Positions 6,189 through 11,672 of a stretch of DNA of 11,672 bases are shown here, in pieces (the stretch's first letter is position 1; each line of letters begins with the position of its first letter). The translations under genes were made by a program, and so were the position numbers. Location: positions 1-11,672 of the forward strand of contig JACZYS010000058.1 of NCBI GenBank assembly GCA_022570975.1. The letters are read 5' to 3'. Under the pieces are notes generated by a model that made no database searches, was not told where the DNA came from, and saw only the letters and a program-made list of their open reading frames with translations. The DNA is from Candidatus Zixiibacteriota bacterium. Lineage in GTDB: Bacteria > Zixibacteria > MSB-5A5 > GN15 > FEB-12.

Positions 6189-7418
6189 TTATACGGCAGC
6201 AAGCACCTCATTTGGGCTCTCCAATTTTGGCCCCTCTTCTTCTAACTCCCTCAAAATTTCAGAGATAATTTTATTTTCAGCGACAGGCAGCTCTACCGGC
6301 TCGATCGCTTCTATTTGCGGAGTAATAGTTATGCCATGGACTTCCCTTATAGAATCAATTGCGCTATCTACGCGGTCAAAGAAAGAACTTATTGTTCCTA
6401 CAAACTGCTCTTTGGCAAAGTCAACTAATTCCTCAGATATTCCCAGCTGCTCAGCAGCCAGATCAAAAAACTGCTCGGCTTTTGCAATCAGGGTTTCTTC
6501 GGCAGCGTTCAAATATGCATCCACGCCGTCGAAGAATGCAGACATCATTTCGGTGGTTCCAATTTCGGCAACATTTCCGGCCGAGGTCATATAGTCATTA
6601 ATCGAATCCGGAGCGGAATCAGCAACGCGGTTGCTCTGGACATTAAACTTGTTCAAAAAAGAGAATCCAAAGGAGGAATCCATTTTGAAACGAGCTGCGA
6701 ATTTGTTAATGGTCAGTGAATGGGTGTTATTATTGATTGTCAAGGAACGGCTTTTTACCCGGGAAGCATCTTTGTAGAATGAATCAAGGGCAAAATTATC
6801 ACTTCCACTGGCATATTTACTGAGATTCAAGGATGTGCTGTCAAAACTTCTTTTTGCCAGGTGGTTGCTGCCTTCTTCGGTCGGGAAGTTAGTGTCAACT
6901 TTACTTGACCCTTTAAAAAACATATCAGCGGAGAATCCAAAATTGGCTCTGGTGAACTCTTCCACAGAGGTTGTGTCACCGTCTGCAATTGACTCAACCG
7001 TGCTGGCAAAACTGCTTAAGTCAAACCTCAAGTCCATTCCGTATCTAAGGTTCATCTGTTTGTTAATATAAAAAGAAGTCTCTCCGGTTGGCTCGGTCGT
7101 GGCAGGGTTTGTTTCTGGAAAGTAAGGAGCCAGTTCATCACTGACGTCATCATCGCCCGATGGCACATAACCGTCTTTATTTGCATCTGAAGCAATGAGA
7201 TTTTCTTTGGTCATTTCAGACTCATCGGGATTGCCAATTACGGAGTTGGCTGGCAAATAACTGTCTTCCGGTGCGTTTATGTCAGGGGTTGTCTGGGTTG
7301 GCTCCAGGTCAGCGACGGTGATGATTTTTGGTGCTTCCGGCATGAAGCGATTTGCCATTTCCAAATACTTGTTTTTGAAATTATTGACAATAGAGTTGAG
7401 AAAATTGTAATTTACCAT
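6189..7418 (-). CDS. Unrecognised acidic repeat protein with an EF-hand/dockerin-like loop
   Basis: I do not recognise this 409-residue protein. It contains no cysteine and no tryptophan and has no signal peptide or membrane segment. Residues 30-115 are rich in Pro, Thr, Asp and Glu and hold a calcium-loop-like sequence, DANKDGYVPSGD (78-89), with acidic or Asn residues at loop positions 1, 3, 5 and 12. Residues 120-266 look like alternating beta-strands and contain a repeated motif: FSADMFFKGSSKV (162-174) aligns closely with FALDSFYKDASRV (209-221). Weaker copies are at 126-143 and 250-264. Residues 288-360 are predicted helical (FFDGVDAYLNAAEE, AEQFFDLAAEQLG, SFFDRVDSAIDSI) and the end is acidic. 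GAGGGCG lies upstream of the ATG, and a strong terminator follows. It is divergent from alr. Its own signals and coherent composition support a real gene; its function is unknown. Confidence 0.85.
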   Translation of the reverse strand: MVNYNFLNSIVNNFKNKYLEMANRFMPEAPKIITVADLEPTQTTPDINAPEDSYLPANSVIGNPDESEMTKENLIASDANKDGYVPSGDDDVSDELAPYFPETNPATTEPTGETSFYINKQMNLRYGMDLRFDLSSFASTVESIADGDTTSVEEFTRANFGFSADMFFKGSSKVDTNFPTEEGSNHLAKRSFDSTSLNLSKYASGSDNFALDSFYKDASRVKSRSLTINNNTHSLTINKFAARFKMDSSFGFSFLNKFNVQSNRVADSAPDSINDYMTSAGNVAEIGTTEMMSAFFDGVDAYLNAAEETLIAKAEQFFDLAAEQLGISEELVDFAKEQFVGTISSFFDRVDSAIDSIREVHGITITPQIEAIEPVELPVAENKIISEILRELEEEGPKLESPNEVLAAV

Positions 7419-7515
7419 AACGCCCTCATAATGTTTATCGCAAGAAATGTTACCTTAATACTATCGGACGATTTGTGAAATTGATGAACAACAGAGAAGG
7501 AAAAATATCAATAAC

Positions 7516-7544
7516 TTGTCTTTCATGTTTGAAATAAGTATAAA
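7516..7544 (+). promoter_or_regulatory. Candidate sigma-70 promoter of alr
   Basis: TTGTCT (7516-7521) and TATAAA (7539-7544) are separated by 17 bp, and transcription would begin near 7551. That leaves a leader of about 43 nt before the alr ATG. Confidence 0.5.
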
Positions 7545-7593
7545 TAAGAAAAGATGTGACAACCAATAACACAATAACAGCACTTAATTAGCT

Positions 7594-8739
7594 ATGACCA
7601 CTTATTTGAACTGGATAGAGCTGTCTGAGACAGCATTTAAGACCAATATAAAATCGCTCGGCAAAATCGCAGGTAAAAGCAAACTGTCCATCTGCGTCAA
7701 AGCCAACGCCTATGGACACGGATTAAAAGAGATTGTGTCGCTTGCGGTAAAAGAAGACTCAATAGAATATCTCACCGTTCACTCAATAACCGAGGCGGTT
7801 CAGTGTCGTGAATCTGGCTGGTCTAAGAGCATTCTGCTCTTTGGTCCGTTTCTTGAAGAAGAGATACCCCTGATATTTGAACATAATCTTGAGCCTACAA
7901 TATTTGAACTAGACTCTTTGTTCCAACTCGGCAAGCTTGCAAAAAAACAGACTACGTCTGTTAAGACGCATTTGAAACTTGAGACCGGCACCAACAGGCA
8001 GGGGATAACCGAAAATCAATTGGCTGAATTTGCCGAAGCTTACAAGAGCAATGAATTCTTAAAATCCCCCTATGGGGCATCGATGCATTTTGCCAACGTG
8101 GAAGATACCGTCAACCATGAATTTGCCGACCAACAGCTTGAGTCTTTCCTTCAACTCTGCGCAAAACTTAAAGAGCTAAAAATAGCGCCGACGGCCCTTC
8201 ATACGGCATCATCGGCGGCTATGATCTTATTTGAAAAAACCCATTTTGATATGGTTCGACCGGGGATTTCTGTCTATGGCAGTTGGCCGTCAAAAGAAAC
8301 CAAACTTTCATATGAACTGGGTGGCGGCAAAAATAATCTTTTTCAGCCGGTTCTCACCTGGAAGAGCCGGATAACCCAAATTAAAGATGTACTGGCAAAT
8401 TCATTCATCGGATATGGCTGTAGTTTTAAGACATCTACTGACAGTAAAATAGCCATTGTCCCGGTCGGTTATGCCGATGGTTACAGCCGGACACTTTCTA
8501 ACACTGCCTATGTGTTGATTGGCGGCAAAAGAGCCCCGGTCAGAGGAAGAGTCTGCATGAACTTGATTATGGTTGAAATTACAAATATTGAAACTGCAAA
8601 AATTGGCCAAACAGTCACCCTGTTAGGGAGAGATAAAGATGAAGATATATCCGCAGAACAACTTGCAAGCTGGTCTGGGACAATAAATTACGAGTTTTTT
8701 GCCAGACTTTCGCCGAATATCCCCAAAATAATAGTTTAA
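7594..8739 (+). CDS. alr: Alanine racemase
   Basis: Interconverts L- and D-alanine with pyridoxal phosphate (EC 5.1.1.1), supplying D-Ala for peptidoglycan. The product is 381 residues, normal for Alr. The N-terminal TIM barrel carries the cofactor lysine K36 in VKANAYGHG. TGTNRQG has R135, and HFANVED (165-171) and VRPGISVYG (221-229) are typical. The C-terminal beta domain holds the second catalytic residue, Y274 in GYGCSF, followed by VPVGYADGYSR. The usual CMD motif of the C-terminal domain reads CMN (321-323) here. No obvious Shine-Dalgarno sequence precedes the ATG at 7594, although the protein begins where Alr proteins normally do. It is divergent from the orphan repeat gene and is followed by rex after 155 bp with a separate promoter. 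Confidence 0.97.
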   Translation: MTTYLNWIELSETAFKTNIKSLGKIAGKSKLSICVKANAYGHGLKEIVSLAVKEDSIEYLTVHSITEAVQCRESGWSKSILLFGPFLEEEIPLIFEHNLEPTIFELDSLFQLGKLAKKQTTSVKTHLKLETGTNRQGITENQLAEFAEAYKSNEFLKSPYGASMHFANVEDTVNHEFADQQLESFLQLCAKLKELKIAPTALHTASSAAMILFEKTHFDMVRPGISVYGSWPSKETKLSYELGGGKNNLFQPVLTWKSRITQIKDVLANSFIGYGCSFKTSTDSKIAIVPVGYADGYSRTLSNTAYVLIGGKRAPVRGRVCMNLIMVEITNIETAKIGQTVTLLGRDKDEDISAEQLASWSGTINYEFFARLSPNIPKIIV

Positions 8740-8791
8740 GACCTTTCAGGGCCTTTATATAATCCGAATTTCCAGACAAATATAGAATAGT

Positions 8792-8809
8792 TTGAGAAAT
8801 TTTTCACTT
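8792..8809 (+). promoter_or_regulatory. Degenerate second Rex operator overlapping the rex -35
   Basis: TTGAGAAATTTTTCACTT matches 11 of 14 fixed positions of the Rex consensus TTGTGAA-N4-TTCACAA. Its 3' edge overlaps the -35 hexamer at 8808. Its centre is 46 bp upstream of the near-perfect operator centred at 8846-8847. Weaker than the main site, so only moderately supported. Confidence 0.5.
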
Positions 8810-8836
8810 GACTAAAAAATTGAAGGTTCTTATAAT
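8808..8836 (+). promoter_or_regulatory. Near-consensus sigma-70 promoter of rex
   Basis: TTGACT (8808-8813) and TATAAT (8831-8836) are separated by exactly 17 bp, one mismatch from consensus. Transcription should start near 8843, inside the Rex operator, with a leader of about 50 nt. Confidence 0.85.
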
Positions 8837-8837
8837 T

Positions 8838-8855
8838 TTGTGAAGCATTTCACAT
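8838..8855 (+). promoter_or_regulatory. Rex operator (ROP site) at the rex promoter
   Basis: TTGTGAAGCATTTCACAT matches the Rex consensus TTGTGAA-N4-TTCACAA at 13 of 14 fixed positions. It starts 1 bp after the -10 box and covers the predicted transcription start, so bound Rex would block RNA polymerase. With the rex gene directly downstream, this indicates autorepression released at high NADH/NAD+. Confidence 0.88.
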
Positions 8856-8894
8856 ATTTGGAACTCGAAGATTATAAGGGCGTAGAAGTTACAA

Positions 8895-9563
8895 ATGGAT
8901 CAGACAGGCGAAATGGTAAATAAGAAAAGAATTTCAGAATCCACAATTCACCGGCTCTCTTTATATTTCAGGGCACTCTCCCAACTGGAAAGAGAAAACA
9001 ATGAAACGGTATCTTCCAAAGAGCTGGCCAAAAGAGAAAAACTAACTCCGGCTCAAGTAAGAAAAGACCTTTCCTTTTTTGGCTCATTTGGAACCAGAGG
9101 GCTGGGCTATCCGGTTGTTGAATTAAAAAATAAAATAGCCGCTATTTTGGGGATAGACAGAAGCTGGAAAGTGGCCTTGGTTGGAGTAGGGAATATTGGC
9201 TCGGCTTTGGTCGGGTACAAAGAATTTACCAAACAAGGCTTTCAGATTGTTAAGCTCTTTGATAATGACCAGAGAAAAATTGGCTCGAATCATAAAGGGA
9301 TTGAAGTTTCAGATATTGATAACATTAAAGAGGAGCTCACCGAATCTGATATTGAACTGGTAATTTTGGCCGTACCGGCGGCAGTTGCCCAGTTTGTGAT
9401 AGATGACGTTGTAAGAGCCGGCGTCAAAGCAATTTTGAATTTTGCACCGATAAATTTGAAAGTACCGGACGACATATATTTACGTAATGAAAATATGTCA
9501 ATGGAATTAGAATATTTATCTTTTGCTATGGTGAACAATCATACACCAAGGAAGGTTAGATAA
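8895..9563 (+). CDS. rex: Redox-sensing transcriptional repressor Rex
   Basis: A homodimeric repressor that senses the NADH/NAD+ ratio: it binds DNA when NADH is low and lets go when NADH binds. The product is 222 residues, normal for Rex. The N-terminal winged helix (about 12-85) includes SSKELAKREKLTPAQVRKDL and the hallmark FFGSFGTRGLGYPV (61-74). The Rossmann domain follows with the dinucleotide loop GVGNIG (97-102), LFDND (121-125) as the adenine-ribose-binding strand end, and ILAVPAAVAQ. The C-terminal swapped helix is probably truncated or short (ELEYLSFAMVNN). Two starts are possible: ATG at 8895 (AAGGG 14 nt upstream) and ATG at 8925; both keep the whole DNA-binding domain. A strong promoter with Rex operators lies upstream and a terminator lies downstream, so rex appears monocistronic and autoregulated. 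Confidence 0.96.
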   Translation: MDQTGEMVNKKRISESTIHRLSLYFRALSQLERENNETVSSKELAKREKLTPAQVRKDLSFFGSFGTRGLGYPVVELKNKIAAILGIDRSWKVALVGVGNIGSALVGYKEFTKQGFQIVKLFDNDQRKIGSNHKGIEVSDIDNIKEELTESDIELVILAVPAAVAQFVIDDVVRAGVKAILNFAPINLKVPDDIYLRNENMSMELEYLSFAMVNNHTPRKVR

Positions 9564-9633
9564 GTTATAAACCTTCGTTTCAAGGATGAATCGGGGGATA
9601 CCTCTTTTAAACGTCTTCTTGATGTTTGAAAGC

Positions 9634-9658
9634 AACGGCCTGGCAACAGGTCGTTTTT
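9634..9658 (+). terminator. Terminator of rex with a GCAA tetraloop
   Basis: ACGGCCTG (9635-9642), loop GCAA (9643-9646) and CAGGTCGT (9647-9654) form an 8-bp stem with one G-U pair and a GNRA loop, running into a run of five T. It lies about 70 bp past the rex stop codon and separates rex from the DinB-like gene. Confidence 0.88.
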
Positions 9659-9711
9659 AATTCTGGAGTTTTGAAAATTAGGCAATGCCGGAAATAATTC
9701 AGGAGATTGAT

Positions 9712-10191
9712 ATGGAGAGAAAAGAAAAGATAGAAAATTATCTCAACGGACACCAAGAACTCAAAGATGCACTTTATAAAATTCCACAGGAAGTCTGGCA
9801 ATACAAACCCAGTCCGACTGAATGGTCTGTCCATGAAATTATCATTCACATTGCAGATAGTGAGACAAACGCCTGCATAAGACTAAAAAAAATAATTTCA
9901 GAGCCAGATACAGTTGCGCCAAATTATGACCAGGGCCAATGGGCAGAAAACCTTCCTTACCATCAAATGTCTATCGACCTTGCCTTGGAACTGCTCGGGT
10001 GTTTAAGGAGACAAAATTGTGAATTGCTGAATTTGGTTGAAGATTCCAAGTGGGAAAACAAACTCAATCATAAAGCATCTGGCGGCCTCACAATTGACAA
10101 ATGGCTTGATATGTATATTAACCATATAACCAGTCACATAGGCCAGATGAACAGAAATTATAAAAACTGGCAAAAATCAAAAAATAATTGA
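9712..10191 (+). CDS. DinB-superfamily (DinB/YfiT-like) putative metal-dependent protein
   Basis: Four-helix-bundle proteins of the DinB/YfiT superfamily typically bind a divalent metal through three histidines; members include thiol-transferases and proteins of unknown role. Using the ATG at 9685 (168 residues), the histidines are H55 in the HIADSE segment after TEWSVHEIIIH, and H147 and H151 in YINHITSHIGQMNR, with the expected HxxxH spacing. I chose the ATG at 9712 (159 residues) because AGGAG lies 6 nt upstream of it, while the ATG at 9685 has no good ribosome-binding site. All three histidines are kept. No signal peptide or membrane segment is present. The gene sits between the rex terminator and the TPR/ligase chimera. 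Substrate unknown; the superfamily call is fairly sure. Confidence 0.85.
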   Translation: MERKEKIENYLNGHQELKDALYKIPQEVWQYKPSPTEWSVHEIIIHIADSETNACIRLKKIISEPDTVAPNYDQGQWAENLPYHQMSIDLALELLGCLRRQNCELLNLVEDSKWENKLNHKASGGLTIDKWLDMYINHITSHIGQMNRNYKNWQKSKNN

Positions 10192-10249
10192 TAAATAGCT
10201 TTTGATATATTTTCTGGAAATTATATATAGTTATTGAGGTATAACCGAT

Positions 10250-11479
10250 ATGAAAAAGATGAAAATAAAACAGCTCATAATTTGCCTCTTCCTTTTGTTC
10301 TTGTATGTGCAGGTTGCTGCCCAGGACTCACTCAAGATTTATCTCCAAAAAGGGGGAAAAGGCTTACTTGATAAAGATTTTGATAAGGCAGAAAGAAATT
10401 TTCTGTCAGCCCTCAGGTTTTCTCCGGCAAGTTTTATAGCTTTGAAAAATCTTGGAGTTGTTTACTCTGCCACCGGTGACCAGAAAAAAGCAAAAGAATA
10501 TTTTGAAAATGCAAATAAAGTTAACTCAGTGGACGCTGAATTGAACAACAACTTGGGCGTTATTTATTCCAACGAAAACAACATATTAAAGGCTATAGCC
10601 CATTTTGAAAAGGCGGTTGGGTATGATTCAACCAAAGCCTTATATCTTACTTCACTCGCTCAGGAGTATTCTAAAGTCAGGCAAATTGGGCGGGCAATTC
10701 CACTTTTATACAAAGCAAGAAAGCTTGATGCCGTAAACCCCTTGATATCCTATATTCTTGGTAATTGCTATGCAGAATCAAACAGCTATGACTCAGCCAA
10801 GTTTTACTATCTTGATTCAAAAAGCAAGGGGGGCAACAGCTGGGAATTAAATTATTTCCTGGGGAGAGTAAGAGAAAAATTGGGGGAAAACGAACTGGCC
10901 ATTGAGAATTATGAAGAAGATGCATCAGCTATGGGCAGGGTCGCTACCAATCAGGCAGCTATAAATATGGCAAAAGCTCATCCTCTCCTTGGAGTAGGGG
11001 CGGGGAACTTCAATAACGTCTTCTTTAACTACACTCCTGACGAGTTGAGGCAGTTTGTCGAACCCGGTAAAAGTATTCATAATGTTTTTCTGCAAATCGT
11101 ATCTGAAACTGGTCTTATTGGTTTATTGCTCTTCAGCCTAATTCTTTTCAAATCCTTCATTGATGTGATGACTCTAAGAAGACGTTGCTTCAGGGAGAAT
11201 TCGCTTAATTCCTTAGGTTACAAAGCGTGTGGGCTAGGAGCAGCCTCCTTTGGATATTTAGTCGCGTTACAATTCCTTCCGGGTGCCTACTACTCCTACA
11301 TCTACATATTCATTCCTCTGATTGCTGCCTCAAAGCCAATGCAATATGAGAAGGCATCTGTAACATCCGAGGTTAAAGAACAGGCTGAGAAACAAAGGAA
11401 ATCTTTCTTGGATGGAATTAGTGATTCTATAGCAAAATGGCAGACTAACCGGAATATACGACGGTTTGAGGAAAAGTGA
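10250..11479 (+). CDS. Chimera: exported TPR protein fused to the C-terminal part of an O-antigen-ligase-like protein
   Basis: The 409-residue ORF joins two unrelated parts. Residues 1-25 are a signal peptide (KKMKIKQ, a hydrophobic stretch, then VAAQ). Residues 30-222 are about five to six tetratricopeptide repeats (for example ALKNLGVVYSATGDQKKAKEYFENA, ELNNNLGVIYSNENNILKAIAHFEKA). The last repeat stops at ENYEE, where a repeat would normally continue. From residue 226 the sequence is typical of the Wzy/O-antigen-ligase C-terminal half: AKAHPLLGVGAGNF (241-254), SIHNVFLQIVSETGLIG (275-291), and predicted membrane helices near 286-303, 326-345 and 347-361. The tail 365-409 is charged and cytoplasm-like. 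The ligase's N-terminal membrane helices are missing, so ligase activity is unlikely. GAGGT precedes the ATG. The fusion could be a real recombination product or an assembly join at about 10916-10926. Confidence 0.8.
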   Translation: MKKMKIKQLIICLFLLFLYVQVAAQDSLKIYLQKGGKGLLDKDFDKAERNFLSALRFSPASFIALKNLGVVYSATGDQKKAKEYFENANKVNSVDAELNNNLGVIYSNENNILKAIAHFEKAVGYDSTKALYLTSLAQEYSKVRQIGRAIPLLYKARKLDAVNPLISYILGNCYAESNSYDSAKFYYLDSKSKGGNSWELNYFLGRVREKLGENELAIENYEEDASAMGRVATNQAAINMAKAHPLLGVGAGNFNNVFFNYTPDELRQFVEPGKSIHNVFLQIVSETGLIGLLLFSLILFKSFIDVMTLRRRCFRENSLNSLGYKACGLGAASFGYLVALQFLPGAYYSYIYIFIPLIAASKPMQYEKASVTSEVKEQAEKQRKSFLDGISDSIAKWQTNRNIRRFEEK

Positions 11480-11672
11480 CAGTGCGTAGAAATTGTGGAG
11501 AGATTAGAGATATCAACGTGGCGAAGAAGATAACTGAAGCATAGGCGACGCCTTCATGCACTATGGCGTGGTCTGTTAGAACGTGCGTTGCATGAGATCT
11601 CCCGATTTATCTGGGAGAGTAGGTTACAAAATATCGTAACTCTGATGATAAGGTCCAGAATGGTCGACAAAC
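11480..11672. other. Unassigned right-end sequence, rich in short inverted repeats
   Basis: No gene recognised. Within about 100 bp there are AGGCG-A-CGCCT (11543-11553), CATGCA paired with TGCATG (11555-11560 and 11589-11594), TCTCCC paired with GGGAGA (11598-11603 and 11613-11618) and GTTAC paired with GTAAC (11623-11627 and 11636-11640). A 5S-rRNA-like string, CTGGGAGAGTAGGT (11611-11624), is present without the rest of a 5S gene. The region may be a structured RNA, the edge of a mobile element, or degenerate sequence. Confidence 0.3.

Noticed and set aside
7471..7492. Possible Rex operator upstream of the orphan gene and alr (TTGTGAA half-site)
   Set aside because: Only one half matches; the second half has the wrong sequence and spacing for TTGTGAA-N4-TTCACAA.
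9685..9711. Upstream ATG of the DinB-like gene as the true start
   Set aside because: It has no well-placed ribosome-binding site, whereas the ATG at 9712 has AGGAG 6 nt upstream; the longer form cannot be fully excluded.
11560..11640. Complete 5S rRNA gene at the right end
   Set aside because: Only about 14 nt at the 3' arm match; the conserved CCGAAC loop region and the closing helix are absent.
11482..11672. Group II intron 5' end, suggested by GTGCG at 11482 and 11583
   Set aside because: A five-base match is too short, no reverse transcriptase is visible, and the expected domain I structure cannot be shown in the remaining sequence.

Overview
The window is a chromosomal segment of a bacterium of moderately low G+C that carries mostly housekeeping genes. 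The set is a type-2-like isoleucyl-tRNA synthetase, an M3 oligoendopeptidase, a trimeric-type purine nucleoside phosphorylase, DivIVA, YggS/PLPBP, alanine racemase and the NADH sensor Rex. A DinB-like protein and a TPR/O-antigen-ligase chimera follow at the right end. The combination of DivIVA, Rex and an O-antigen-ligase-type membrane segment, plus an orphan repeat protein with an EF-hand/dockerin-like loop, would suit an uncultured FCB-type lineage such as Zixibacteria or a relative. That placement is only a guess from gene content.

Left part (1-7418), mainly minus strand. Reading right to left: an unrecognised 409-residue repeat protein with its own terminator, yggS, divIVA with a long leader and a strong terminator, a purine nucleoside phosphorylase with its own terminator, and the 5' third of ileS, which runs off the left edge. 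yggS, divIVA and ileS are commonly clustered in bacteria. Here the run is interrupted by a purine nucleoside phosphorylase gene and by pepF on the opposite strand. ileS and pepF are divergent and share a 201-bp promoter region.

Middle part (7419-9684), plus strand. alr has a recognisable sigma-70-type promoter. rex has a near-consensus promoter (TTGACT, 17 bp, TATAAT) with an excellent Rex operator just downstream of the -10 and a degenerate second one overlapping the -35. This predicts NADH-responsive autoregulation. rex ends at a GNRA-loop terminator.

Right part (9685-11672), plus strand. A DinB-superfamily protein is followed by an ORF whose N-terminal half is an exported TPR protein and whose C-terminal half is the end of an O-antigen-ligase-like membrane protein. 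The switch is abrupt at about 10916-10926. The last 193 bp have no recognisable gene but are rich in short inverted repeats.

The items most worth a second look are the swapped GIHH signature in IleRS, the two-operator rex promoter, the orphan protein's internal repeats and the TPR/ligase junction. I found no CRISPR array, tRNA, complete rRNA or insertion sequence.
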